Shown here: positions 1-8,014 of the stretch, piece by piece | How positions within the stretch are numbered: the first letter of the stretch is position 1 | How the letters are laid out: each line of letters starts with the position of its first letter | Source of the DNA: Elusimicrobiota bacterium | GTDB lineage: Bacteria; Elusimicrobiota; Elusimicrobia; UBA1565; UBA9628 | Direction of reading: 5' to 3' | DNA length: 51,220 bases | NCBI GenBank assembly: GCA_027452025.1 | Contig: DAIDHI010000078.1 | Span: 1 to 51,220 of the forward strand | The notes under the pieces: generated by a model | What the model saw: only the letters and a program-made list of their open reading frames with translations | Told to the model about the DNA's origin: nothing | Databases searched by the model: none | Made by a program: the position numbers and the translations under genes

Positions 1-168
1 GGCGTTGTTGACCAGGATGAGCTCGTAAGGAGTTTTCTTCTCGTCGGTGAAGCGCCGCAGGCTCTCCAAACAGCCCCTGAGGTACTTGCCGTCGTTGTGG
101 CAGAGCATGACGATGCTGACCAGCGGTCCTGTCCGCCGCGCCGTCTTTTTTCTCCGGAAGCGCTTCAC
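1..168 (-). CDS. Family 2 glycosyltransferase, N-terminal part (runs off window)
   Basis: The first 56 codons read MKRFRRKKTARRTG, then a beta strand LVSIVMLCHNDGKYL, then an LRRFTDE..YELILVNNA segment. This is the usual opening of GT-A fold family 2 glycosyltransferases: first strand, N-D loop binding the nucleotide, second strand ending in V-N-N. The GTG start at 168 overlaps the TGA of the asparagine synthase remnant (GTGA, 165-168), so it was once the coupled downstream partner of that gene. The catalytic DxD region lies outside the window, so donor and acceptor cannot be judged. A basic N-terminus of about 14 residues precedes the fold. The family call is firm; the substrate is unknown. 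Confidence 0.8.
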   Translation of the reverse strand, partial: MKRFRRKKTARRTGPLVSIVMLCHNDGKYLRGCLESLRRFTDEKKTPYELILVNNA

Positions 169-449
169 GCGATCCCGATTATACTACAGGCTGAACCGGT
201 CGCGGTATCTCGGTGTCTCTTGTGGTCGCCGTCGTGGACGAACAGGTCGAACCAGATCAGGAATTGGAGCAGGCACCAGAGGCCGCGTCCGTTGTCTCGC
301 CGCCCCGATAGGTGCTCGTGCCAAAGGCGTTCCACGGCCTCCGGCCGGAACACGCCGCTTAGTTTGAGGTGGGCCGGCGAGAAATACCGCGAGATCAGGG
401 GCCGCAGCCCGTCGCGGAGCCAGAGCGAGTGCGGCCGTTTCAGGCCGCC
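165..449 (-). pseudogene. 3-prime remnant of an asparagine synthase (asnB-like) gene
   Basis: The frame from about 449 to the TGA at 165 translates to a stretch collinear with the last ~85 residues of the intact AsnB at 16552-18492. Shared blocks are PHS(L/I)W, RP(E/Q)AVxRLWxEH, RRDNGR/KRDNGR, LW, and FLIWFDLFV followed by DGD(H/Y)KRH. The N-terminal glutaminase and the ATP-binding core are absent. Upstream the frame loses similarity and runs into the end of the secreted repeat protein (stop at 487). The remnant differs from the 16552 gene at many positions, so it is an older paralogue and not a recent copy. Its natural stop is still coupled by GTGA to the glycosyltransferase at 168. It probably marks an old deletion or insertion junction near 450-487. 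Confidence 0.8.
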
Positions 450-486
450 GCAGCCAGAGACGGCTACCGCCGTCCTCCAGATGGCT

Positions 487-2328
487 CTATGGGCAGGCAA
501 CGGGCGTCGTGGCGATGGCGCCCGAGTTGTCGATGCCGATGCGCGCGCACTTGCTTCCGTCCGGGCTCTTCACGATGAGGCCGCTGCCCAGGCCACGGGT
601 GGCCACGTCGCCCGATTCCACCGTCAGCGAAGATCCTGGGGTGGTGGTGCCGATTCCGACATTCCCAAATTGCACGTATAAAGGCTCGTCAATCTCCGCA
701 AAGGCCGATCCTCCGAATGGCCCTGGATTGATGTTTAGATCTCCGGTGTTAGAAATCGTCAGGAACTGCCCTGGCGCGCCAAGTCCGAGCGATCCGTCAT
801 TATTGACGCGAAATGCCGGCTCTGTCCCCGGCATACCGGGCCCAGTGCTCACGGAGAAGGCCCAATCGCGCCCCTGGCCGTTAACCCCAAGCAGGGCTGC
901 ACCGGGATTTGAGCCACCTCCCGACGGTCCGATATTAACGGTGCCATCGGTACCGACCTCAAGCGAAACGGGAACGCCAAGCCCGACAGAGCCATCATCA
1001 TTCACACGAAGCGCCGGTCCGGAGCCCTGACCCGATGGGGAGGTGTTGACAGAAAAGGCCCAGTTCCGCCCCTGGCCGTTGACCTCCAGGAGAGCGGCTC
1101 CAGGGTCCGCCAAACCTCCGGAGGGTCCGACGTTCACCGTCCCGTCGGATTCGACCGCCAGGGAGACCGGGTTTCCAAGGCCGAGCGAGCCGTCATTGTT
1201 GACCCGAAACACCGGATCTGTTCCCGGTATGCCCGGCCCAGTGCTCACCGAAAACGCCCAATTCCGGCCTTGACCGTTCACCTCGAGCAGGGAAGTTCCG
1301 GGATTCGACAGCCCCCCTGACGGTCCTATATTGAGGCCCCCATCGGAACCGAGCTCGAAAGAGACGGGGGATCCGAGTCCTACGGATCCATCATCATTCA
1401 CGCGGAACACTGGCAAGGCAGCTGAGGATAGGCTCACCGAAAATGCCCAATTTCGACCCCGGCCGTCCACTTCCAGCATTGCGTTCGGGTTGTTCGTTCC
1501 AACGCCAGTGGGACCGCTGACGATGAGGCCATCGGTTGGGGCAGGAAGCGAAGCGAAGGGAGCGCCGATGCTCTCGTTTCCGAATACCGAAATCTTACTG
1601 GTCGGGTTGGGGGTCCCAATTCCAACATCGCTCGCCTGGTTCGCGCTCATGAGCACGGGGCCCGAGCTTACCGGATTCAAGTAAAGCACGCCATCGCTTC
1701 CTGCATTCAGATTTAGCGGCGTTGATCCCGTGGCCGTGGCGAAGCTGCCCTGCAGGCCGGGCGCCGCCGTACGGATCTGCGGCGACGGAGATCCAGAAGG
1801 CTGCGTGAACGTGATCGCGTTCCGGGCAGCCGACGTAAAGACTCCGTCGGCGCCGACGGCCACGCTGAGTTCCCCCGCGACGAGCAGGCTGCTCACCGTG
1901 ACGGTCGCGAAGGAGACGCTCGGGCCCATGGCGCCTCCAACCAGCGAGTCGGCGACGGCGCTGTGGAAGGCATAGCCGACGCTGGTCATCCGCTGGCGCG
2001 GCAGCACGTCCCGGCCGACCTGGACCTCCACGTATTTGTCGGCGCCGTCAAAGACGCCCGCCGGGATGCCCCCCGGCGTAAGTCCGCCGATGAGGACGTT
2101 GAAAACCCCGTGAGCGACGGAAACGCCGTTGGCGCCGGTATGGGGCTCGGCAAAGATAGGCGAGCCGCCTTCGGGGTCGTTGAACAACCGGAAGACCATA
2201 TCCGTCTGCCCGTCGGCAGGCTGGCCCTCCTGCCTGATGCGGCCCTGGAAATTGAGCAGCGGCGGCACAGCTTGGGCCGCCGAGCCTGCCATCGTCATCA
2301 AGAACGTCAGGAGCCAGCATTTCTTCAT
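487..2328 (-). CDS. Secreted tail-fibre-like repeat protein
   Basis: This is a 613-residue protein. The signal peptide is MKKCWLLTFLMTMAGSAAQA, cleaved before VPPLLNFQG. Residues 21-125 form an N-terminal domain (LNFQGRIRQ, FRLFNDPEGG, FNVLIGG, RMTSVGYAFHSAVAD) of the type often found at the head of such exported fibres. Residues 289-520 hold four copies of a ~66-residue repeat containing (G)R(N/D)WAFSV and FRVN(N/D)DGS(L/V)GLG. GIGT..P...L.V motifs, typical of phage tail fibres and collar-type adhesins, occur near 236 and 558. The C-terminus has a Cys pair (SKCARIGIDNSG...ACP). The ATG at 2328 has an AGAGAGGA ribosome site and lies 10 bases after the stop of the gene at 2339-2956, so the two form an operon. 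Base composition looks less GC-rich than the rest. Likely a surface fibre or adhesin; the exact role is unknown. Confidence 0.8.
   Translation of the reverse strand: MKKCWLLTFLMTMAGSAAQAVPPLLNFQGRIRQEGQPADGQTDMVFRLFNDPEGGSPIFAEPHTGANGVSVAHGVFNVLIGGLTPGGIPAGVFDGADKYVEVQVGRDVLPRQRMTSVGYAFHSAVADSLVGGAMGPSVSFATVTVSSLLVAGELSVAVGADGVFTSAARNAITFTQPSGSPSPQIRTAAPGLQGSFATATGSTPLNLNAGSDGVLYLNPVSSGPVLMSANQASDVGIGTPNPTSKISVFGNESIGAPFASLPAPTDGLIVSGPTGVGTNNPNAMLEVDGRGRNWAFSVSLSSAALPVFRVNDDGSVGLGSPVSFELGSDGGLNIGPSGGLSNPGTSLLEVNGQGRNWAFSVSTGPGIPGTDPVFRVNNDGSLGLGNPVSLAVESDGTVNVGPSGGLADPGAALLEVNGQGRNWAFSVNTSPSGQGSGPALRVNDDGSVGLGVPVSLEVGTDGTVNIGPSGGGSNPGAALLGVNGQGRDWAFSVSTGPGMPGTEPAFRVNNDGSLGLGAPGQFLTISNTGDLNINPGPFGGSAFAEIDEPLYVQFGNVGIGTTTPGSSLTVESGDVATRGLGSGLIVKSPDGSKCARIGIDNSGAIATTPVACP
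771..1467 (-). repeat. Four in-frame ~200-base repeats inside the tail-fibre-like gene
   Basis: Units begin at the G-R-(N/D)-W-A-F-S-V segment (protein Arg at 292, 355, 421 and 487), with spacings of 63, 66 and 66 residues. They encode the F-R-V-N-(N/D)-D-G-S module. Such repeats can recombine and change fibre length. Confidence 0.75.
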
Positions 2329-2338
2329 CCAATCCTCT

Positions 2339-2956
2339 CTATTGGCACGGCTTGATGGCCGCCTCGATCAATTGCGGCCAGATCGCCGCGCGGAACACCG
2401 CTTTGGGATATCCCACGAATACGTTGATCACGGAGGCGGACTCGCTTCCGTCGGAACCCGTCGCAACTAGACGCAGGGTCTGCCAGCCCGACAGGCCAGA
2501 GAAGTCCCCCACGCCCAACGTGCTCGATGAAACGGCGACGGTCCCGGAAGCCAGCGTCGAAAAACCCGCGACCGCCGAACGGCCGGGCGCCGATTCGAGG
2601 CTCCAAGCCGACAACCCCTCACCCCCGGCCGTGCCGAGGATCGCCTTCGGGCCCGCGGGAATCCAGCACTCCCCGCCCGGCGCCAGCAGCGCCGCGCCGA
2701 CAGGAAGGGCGGCCGAGTCCGAGTAAACGGCCCCAAGGCCGAGTTCCGTGCGCCCAGCCTGCCCTGACCCGACGACTGCTTGACCTCCGATGACCGAGAC
2801 GAACGTCGCGGTCGATTCCCAGACTCCACCCGATTCGGATAAAACCGCCGAGCCGAGAGCCGTCGCGCCGACACCGCGCACGGCGAGCGGAAGGATCGCG
2901 GCGGGCAAAAGAAGGCGTCCCAGGATCGACATCAAGCCGACACGGAAACGCGACAT
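2339..2956 (-). CDS. Exported protein of unknown function
   Basis: This is a 205-residue protein. I start it at the ATG at 2956 (MSRFRVGLMSILGRLLLPAA...), which gives a basic N-terminus, a hydrophobic core and a signal-peptide-like region ending near GVGATA. A longer reading from 3037 would run through the promoter. The body is rich in Gly, Ala, Ser and Val with short beta-like strands (TATFVSVIGGQAVVGSG, TLRLVATGSDGSES), and it ends GYPKAVFRAAIWPQL...KPCQ. Several segments look like Ig-like or fibre strands. It is cotranscribed with the tail-fibre-like gene 10 bases downstream, so it may help export or anchor that fibre. I do not recognise a family. A TTGTCA-17-TAGGCT promoter ends 8 bases before the ATG. 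Confidence 0.65.
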   Translation of the reverse strand: MSRFRVGLMSILGRLLLPAAILPLAVRGVGATALGSAVLSESGGVWESTATFVSVIGGQAVVGSGQAGRTELGLGAVYSDSAALPVGAALLAPGGECWIPAGPKAILGTAGGEGLSAWSLESAPGRSAVAGFSTLASGTVAVSSSTLGVGDFSGLSGWQTLRLVATGSDGSESASVINVFVGYPKAVFRAAIWPQLIEAAIKPCQ

Positions 2957-2964
2957 AGGGTCCA

Positions 2965-2993
2965 AGCCTATCCTAATTTCCCGTAAATGACAA
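2965..2993 (-). promoter_or_regulatory. Promoter of the exported-protein operon (leaderless type)
   Basis: On the minus strand TTGTCA (2993-2988), a 17-base spacer and TAGGCT (2970-2965) are followed by 8 bases and then the ATG at 2956. Transcription should begin at or within a base or two of the start codon. There is no Shine-Dalgarno sequence. Confidence 0.55.
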
Positions 2994-3021
2994 TACTCCC
3001 GGACACATTCCCCGCGGCCCA

Positions 3022-3049
3022 TTGACACGCCAAGCACACCCGGTATACT
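3022..3049 (+). promoter_or_regulatory. Strong sigma70-type promoter, leaderless start of the plus-strand radical SAM operon
   Basis: TTGACA (3022-3027), a 16-base spacer and TATACT (3044-3049) are followed by six bases and then GTG at 3056. This is near-consensus, and the predicted first transcribed base is the G of the start codon. It is arranged back to back with the promoter at 2965-2993. Confidence 0.75.
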
Positions 3050-3055
3050 TCATGA

Positions 3056-3976
3056 GTGGTCAAGCTAACCAGGGACCAGTTGGTCAAAAAACTGGCCGAC
3101 CAAGGCCTGTCCCTATCCCGCATCGAGCTCCACTGCGACTCGGCCTGCACCATCGAGGATGCTCTCTGGAACTACCGGGACCTGGGCCATTATAACGTCG
3201 TGCACTCGGGCGCCGGCAGCATCCTTTATAACCCCGTCCAAGGCGACGCCCTATCCTACCTGCTCTTCAAAAGCTGGCTCAGCCTGCCCCTGCTCATAAT
3301 GGCTAACTCCTACGCCCTGGACGAGCGGACCCTTCTCCATTTCTCCGCCTGGCTCTACTTCGTCATCGTCGTCGAGACCCGGTTCGAGGAGCTTCCCGGC
3401 GGCTGCCGCGTGACCTCCGGCTACGACATCGCCGCGCCGCGGGCGATCCGCTTCTTGCTGCCGCTGGTGAAGCTGCTGCTGCGGCGCAATCATCGCGCGC
3501 TGATGCAAGACGACCTGCCGATGCGCTCTCGCCGCGCCCAGTTGCGGCAATGGGGATTCCGCTACGATTACGACGGCGCCGAGCGCCTCAGCGAAGCCAC
3601 TCTCGACTTGTCCGGCTGCCACGTCGTGGCGCCCTCAGGCCCCTGCGCGTCGGCCTCCATCCTCGTCGGCGGCCTGTCTCCGCAGGGCGGAGAAGCCTGG
3701 GTCGGTCGCGACGACCACCTCGGATTGAGGCTCGTGCGCCGGGAAAGCCGGCTGCTCATTTTCCCGCGCTTGTGCCGGCACGAAGGAGCCAGCCTGGACG
3801 CCGCGCCCTGCGTGGGCGGCGCGGTATCATGCCCATGGCACGGGCGAGCCCAAGGACCGATCGCCGAGCTTCCCTTGGACGCCGGCGAAGAGATGACCGC
3901 GCGCACTCCGTGGCACCGGCTCAGCCTCAGCGGCGGAATCCTGAGGGTCTCGCCCACCGAGGACGGCCGTGGCTGA
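3056..3976 (+). CDS. Rieske [2Fe-2S] domain protein with SRPBCC-like N-terminal region
   Basis: This is a 306-residue protein. The C-terminal third carries a Rieske site: CRH near residue 242 and CPWH about 16 residues later (CxH...CxxH), which would bind a 2Fe-2S cluster. The N-terminal ~190 residues (WNYRDLGHYNVVH, LLFKSWLSLPLLIMANSYAL, MRSRRAQLRQWGFRYDYD) have two hydrophobic stretches and resemble a SRPBCC/oxygenase-like or membrane-associated domain, though the match is weak. There is no second mononuclear iron site that I can identify. It may pass electrons to the downstream radical SAM or oxidoreductase enzymes, or be a small oxygenase. The GTG at 3056 is chosen from promoter geometry; an ATG at 3052 is out of frame. 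Its stop overlaps the GTG of the next gene by 8 bases. Confidence 0.7.
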   Translation: MVKLTRDQLVKKLADQGLSLSRIELHCDSACTIEDALWNYRDLGHYNVVHSGAGSILYNPVQGDALSYLLFKSWLSLPLLIMANSYALDERTLLHFSAWLYFVIVVETRFEELPGGCRVTSGYDIAAPRAIRFLLPLVKLLLRRNHRALMQDDLPMRSRRAQLRQWGFRYDYDGAERLSEATLDLSGCHVVAPSGPCASASILVGGLSPQGGEAWVGRDDHLGLRLVRRESRLLIFPRLCRHEGASLDAAPCVGGAVSCPWHGRAQGPIAELPLDAGEEMTARTPWHRLSLSGGILRVSPTEDGRG

Positions 3977-5507
3977 CGTCCTTCTCGTATATCCGCGCTC
4001 CGGCCACGACGTCAGAGGGGTCTCCGTCAATGCGCCGATGGCCCTGCTCTCGCTGGCGGCCCAACTCCTGCCCGACTTCTCCGTCCAAATCATCGACCAG
4101 CGCGCCTGCGACGACTTCTGGGGGACCGTCGATCGGGCCGTCGATCGAAAACCACTGCTCGTCGGTGTCACGAGCATGACCGGCACGCAGATCTATCATG
4201 CCCTGGAGATCACCAAGTTTATCCGCGAGCGCGGCGCGACCCCTGTCGTTTGGGGCGGCATGCATCCGACGATTTATCCTGCCCAGACTGTCGCCAAGCC
4301 TTACATCGATTTCGTGATCCGCGGCGAGGGAGAGTTCGCGATACGCGCGCTCGTCCAACAACTGACCATGCCGACCCGCTCATTCGAGCGGGTCCCCGGA
4401 CTCGTTTGGAAGTCCGGGGGTGGATTGCGGGCTGCCCCTCTGGGCGGCCCCCTCGACATGGACCGCCTCAACCGGATCCCTTGGCATCTCGTCGATATCG
4501 AGGAATACGTGGCGCCGGCCCAGTATTCATATCCGGGCATCCGGCGCATCTTGCCCTTCCAAGCCAGCCGCGGCTGCCCATTTAAGTGTACGTTTTGCTC
4601 AGAGCCTATCCTGACACGGAAGTACCGGATGATGTCTCCTCAGCGGGCCGTCGACGAATGCTTGGAGATGGTCCGACGCTTCGGCCTTGATCACATCGTC
4701 TTTTTCGACGAAGAGTTCTTCGTCGATCGCAAATGGGCCGTAGAGGTGGCCCGCCGCATCGGAGGAAGGTTCACTTGGAACGCCCAGACCCGCGCCACGG
4801 ACTTGCTCAAGGTGGACCTCAAGGAGATGGAGCGTTGCGGCCTCAGCGTGATCCTCCCCGGCCTCGAGTCCGGCTCCGATCGCCTGCTCCGGGAAATGAA
4901 GAAGCGCGAAACGGTCTCCGATTACCGCAAAGCCAACGAAAGGCTCGCTTCGACGCGTATCTGGGCCCAGTATAATTTCATCGTCGGCTTTCCCTCGGAG
5001 ACGGCGCGGGAGCTCGACGAGACCGTGGACTTGGTGCTGGAGCTGCTGAAGGATAATCCCAGGGCCGTCGTCAATCAGCTGTCTCCCTTGACGCCCCTCC
5101 CGGGCACGGAGCTCCTCGCCGAGGCCGTCGACCGCTATGGATTCACCCTCCCCCGCCGGTTGGAAGAATGGATCCTCGTCACGCGAGGACGGCAGGAGAA
5201 GCCCTGGCTCAACGCCGAAATGCTGCGGCGCGTGCGATTTCTTTACTACACGAGCCTCTTTCTCTGCTCGGCCGAGCGCTACTCCCAGAAGCTGCGCATC
5301 CCGAAGTGGGTCTTTCGCCTCTATTCGGCCACGATCCGCCTGCGGTGGCGCCGGAAGTGGTACCGGCTCGACTGGGACGTGGCGCTCTTGCGCCTGCTCT
5401 TCCGCTGGTTCATCAATCCCCACGATTACGTGTTTTCGCAGCAGTACGGCGATGCCCACGCCGCGCGAGAGTCGGATCTCCTAGCCGTCGAGAGCACCGC
5501 GGCATGA
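3969..5507 (+). CDS. B12-binding-domain radical SAM protein
   Basis: This is a 512-residue protein. Residues 1-150 form a Rossmann-like cobalamin-binding domain (VLLVYPRSG..., VVWGGMHPTIYP, IDFVIRGEGE). The usual DxHxxG His ligand is absent, as in many radical SAM members of this class. Residues ~190-420 are a radical SAM barrel with GCPFKCTFC (CxxxCxxC, 4Fe-4S), FFDEEFF, LPGLESGSDRLL and FIVGFPSET. A basic, aromatic C-terminal tail of about 100 residues follows. Such enzymes do C-methylation, ring contraction or other cobalamin- and SAM-dependent radical chemistry; the substrate is not predictable here. It is the second gene of the 3056-9595 operon and is joined by ATGA to the dehydrogenase gene. 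Its closest relative in the window is the gene at 6523. Confidence 0.88.
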   Translation: MADVLLVYPRSGHDVRGVSVNAPMALLSLAAQLLPDFSVQIIDQRACDDFWGTVDRAVDRKPLLVGVTSMTGTQIYHALEITKFIRERGATPVVWGGMHPTIYPAQTVAKPYIDFVIRGEGEFAIRALVQQLTMPTRSFERVPGLVWKSGGGLRAAPLGGPLDMDRLNRIPWHLVDIEEYVAPAQYSYPGIRRILPFQASRGCPFKCTFCSEPILTRKYRMMSPQRAVDECLEMVRRFGLDHIVFFDEEFFVDRKWAVEVARRIGGRFTWNAQTRATDLLKVDLKEMERCGLSVILPGLESGSDRLLREMKKRETVSDYRKANERLASTRIWAQYNFIVGFPSETARELDETVDLVLELLKDNPRAVVNQLSPLTPLPGTELLAEAVDRYGFTLPRRLEEWILVTRGRQEKPWLNAEMLRRVRFLYYTSLFLCSAERYSQKLRIPKWVFRLYSATIRLRWRRKWYRLDWDVALLRLLFRWFINPHDYVFSQQYGDAHAARESDLLAVESTAA

Positions 5508-6523
5508 GCAAGGACGTCAATGTCGCCGTGATCGGCGCCGGCAAGATGGCCTACTGGCACCTTCGCGCCTACCGCCGCATCTCGGGCGTCCGGATCGCGG
5601 CCATCGCTAATCCAACGAGCGAGCGTGGCGCCGAACTCGCGCGCCGCTTCAAAATCCCCGTGACGGCGCGCTCGGCGGACGAAATCCTAGATTTACCCGG
5701 CCTCGACGCCGTCGACCTCAGCGTTCCCACGGGCCTGCACGCCGAACTGGCCCTCGCGGCGCTCAAGCGCGGCTTGCACGTCTATGCCGAAAAGCCGCTT
5801 TGCCGAACCCTCGAGGAAGCGGACGCCGTCGTGGCGGCCGCCGCCGCCGCCGGCAAGTCGGTGTTTGTCGGCTACAACCTGCGGTTCTGCCCGGAGTTCG
5901 AGCGCGCGAAGCGAATCCTCAACTCCGGTGCGCTCGGCGAGGTGCGCTTCGTCTGGATCCAAAGAGGCGCCTGGGTCGATCGCGACTCCTACATCTTCAA
6001 TCCGCGCTGGAACGCCGGCATCATCACGGAGCTCAGCAGCCACGCGATCGACCTTCTGCGCTGGTGGGGCTTCCGCGACTTCACCAGCGTCTACGCCGCG
6101 GGGACCAACGTCTTCGCCGATTTCCCGGCTCCAGACACCGTCTCGCTCAACCTCAAGCTGCGCGGCGGCGGCTTGGCCGTCGTCTCCAATTCCTACGGCC
6201 TGCCCGCGCTTTGCACGGAGGCTTGCCTGTCGGGCACCAACGGGTTGCTGCGCGTGCGCTATGGCAAATGCTGGGTCGAGCCGCATCCCCGGCGCTGGTC
6301 CATCCCGGCGCTTCTGCGGCGCACTCTGCGGGAAGCCGTCGTCTTTCCCCACCGCATCCTCTATAATCCCTTTGTGGGCTCCTGCCGCCACTTCATCGAC
6401 TGCGTACGGTCGGGCCGCCGTCCGGCCGTCGACGAGGTCGAGGGTCGCGAGACGATGCGGCTTTGCCGGCTGCTGGACCAGTCGTATGCCCGGCAAGCGG
6501 TCGTCTCCGCGGGAGAGCCTTGA
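5504..6523 (+). CDS. Gfo/Idh/MocA family NAD(P)-dependent oxidoreductase
   Basis: This is a 339-residue protein of normal family length. The N-terminus VAVIGAGKMAYWHLRAY is the GxGxxA-type dinucleotide-binding loop. EKPLCRT is the conserved E-K-P motif whose Lys is catalytic. The C-terminal domain has GIITELSSHAIDLLRW, the usual D/E-x(2,3)-H-x-ID-x-L active-site helix, and a substrate-pocket strand region. Family members oxidise or reduce sugar hydroxyls, often on nucleotide sugars in surface-glycan pathways. The ATG at 5504 overlaps the previous stop (ATGA), and the stop is coupled to the next radical SAM gene by TGATG at 6521-6525. This implies coordinated production of one dehydrogenase flanked by two B12-type radical SAM enzymes. 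Confidence 0.88.
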   Translation: MSKDVNVAVIGAGKMAYWHLRAYRRISGVRIAAIANPTSERGAELARRFKIPVTARSADEILDLPGLDAVDLSVPTGLHAELALAALKRGLHVYAEKPLCRTLEEADAVVAAAAAAGKSVFVGYNLRFCPEFERAKRILNSGALGEVRFVWIQRGAWVDRDSYIFNPRWNAGIITELSSHAIDLLRWWGFRDFTSVYAAGTNVFADFPAPDTVSLNLKLRGGGLAVVSNSYGLPALCTEACLSGTNGLLRVRYGKCWVEPHPRRWSIPALLRRTLREAVVFPHRILYNPFVGSCRHFIDCVRSGRRPAVDEVEGRETMRLCRLLDQSYARQAVVSAGEP

Positions 6524-8010
6524 TGGCGACCGTCAAGCGCGTCCTCCTGGCCGCGCCCTTCAAATGGGGCGCGCGCCAGCTCAACGTCAGCGTCGATCCC
6601 GTGGTTGTGCGCCACGCGGGACAGGAGATCAAGACGGGATTTACGGCGCCCATTGGCCTGTGCTACATCGCAGGCTTGCTGCTCGAGCACGGATTCGAGG
6701 TCAAGCTCGTCGATGCGCCCGTCTCCGGCGCCCGCCCCCCCGAGCTGCTGGCCGCCGGCCGGTGGGCGGACGCCATCGTGATGCCTTTCAGCGTGCCGCA
6801 CGCCGAGGACACGATGCGCTTTCTCCTCGAGTTCCCCGCGAAGCCTCGCGTGCTCTGCGGCAACTACGCCAAGCACATCGCCCCCCGCCTCCTCGCCGAC
6901 GGCGTTTGCGACATCGTCATCGGCGGAGAGCCCGAATTCCCGGTCCTGGAGGCGCTGTCGGGCCGACGCCCGTGGAGCCAGATCCCGGGCATCGTCATCC
7001 GCGGTGAGGAGGGCGGCGCTCGCGACACGGGACCCAGACCGTTCCTGGAGGATTTGGATCTCCTGCCGTTTCCGGCGCGCCAGCTGCTCGATCAGCGCAA
7101 GTATTGGGATATCTCGTTTTTCGGAGAGCCGACCGCCTGGATCGTCACCAGCCGCGGCTGCCCCTACGACTGCAACTATTGTTCGCAATGGGAGACGTTC
7201 GGCAAGCGGACGCGCTTTCGCGACCCCGGCAAGGTCGTCGAGGAACTGGTGGAGATCGTCGAGGTTCACGGCGTGCACAACGTGATCTTCTTCGACGAGA
7301 CGTTCAACCTCAAGGACGCGCACGTGCGCGGAATCTGCGAGGGCATCCTCGAACGGGGGCTCCGGCTGCGTTGGCAGTGCGCGGCGCGCTCCGACTTGGC
7401 CAAGCCGGAGCTCGTGCGCCTGATGAAGCGCGCGGGCTGCATCGAGATGCGGGTCGGCTACGAGTCCGGCAACGATGAGATCCTCGAATATCTGCAGCGG
7501 GGGATGAAGCTCGTGGACTTCCTGGCCGGCGTCGACGTCATCCACAAGGAGAGAATGACGCTCTCGACCCACGTCATTTTTGGCAGCCCCATGGAGACGC
7601 CGCGCACGATCACGAACACGCTTCGACTGCTCAAGCGCATCAAGCCTCTTTGGGTCTCGTTCAACCTTCTGACGCCGCTTCCGGGGTCGCAGCTATTCTC
7701 CGAGCTCAAGGACAAGCTCGACGTCGAACAGCTCAAGACGTTCGATCTGGTCCATACCGACTACTCCATATCGACGACTTTTTCCACGGCGCAGCTCAAG
7801 CGCTGGCTCGCGATGGGCTACCTCTACCACTACCTGAGCCCGCAGTTTTTGTGGACCCTCGCCAAGCGCTGCGCCACCGACGGATGGTTTTTCCGCGGCC
7901 TGCTGCGCACCGTCGCCCGCCAGGGCTTCTACATCTGGCGCTCGATCCTGCGCAACGACGCCGAGACGGCGTCGCGGCGAGAGGACGCCATCCTCCAAGA
8001 GGTCGGCTGA
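6523..8010 (+). CDS. B12-binding-domain radical SAM protein
   Basis: This is a 495-residue protein. The N-terminal domain (residues ~1-160: VLLAAPFKWGAR, GFTAPIGLCYIAGLLLEHGF, IVIGGEPEFPVLEAL) fits a cobalamin-binding Rossmann fold without the His ligand. The radical SAM barrel has GCPYDCNYC (CxxxCxxC), VIFFDETFNL, MRVGYESGNDEIL and VIFGSPMETPRT, then LLTPLPGSQL. The C-terminal ~110 residues are helical and rich in Trp, Tyr and Arg, as in the gene at 3969. Together with that gene it brackets the dehydrogenase, so the three may act in sequence on one sugar or lipid intermediate. The ATG at 6523 shares one base with the upstream TGA; the next gene begins 4 bases after its stop. Confidence 0.88.
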   Translation: MATVKRVLLAAPFKWGARQLNVSVDPVVVRHAGQEIKTGFTAPIGLCYIAGLLLEHGFEVKLVDAPVSGARPPELLAAGRWADAIVMPFSVPHAEDTMRFLLEFPAKPRVLCGNYAKHIAPRLLADGVCDIVIGGEPEFPVLEALSGRRPWSQIPGIVIRGEEGGARDTGPRPFLEDLDLLPFPARQLLDQRKYWDISFFGEPTAWIVTSRGCPYDCNYCSQWETFGKRTRFRDPGKVVEELVEIVEVHGVHNVIFFDETFNLKDAHVRGICEGILERGLRLRWQCAARSDLAKPELVRLMKRAGCIEMRVGYESGNDEILEYLQRGMKLVDFLAGVDVIHKERMTLSTHVIFGSPMETPRTITNTLRLLKRIKPLWVSFNLLTPLPGSQLFSELKDKLDVEQLKTFDLVHTDYSISTTFSTAQLKRWLAMGYLYHYLSPQFLWTLAKRCATDGWFFRGLLRTVARQGFYIWRSILRNDAETASRREDAILQEVG

Positions 8011-8014
8011 CGCC

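Noticed and set aside
771-1467. Regular repeats suggestive of CRISPR
   Set aside because: They are ~200-base in-frame protein repeats with diverged copies and no spacers.
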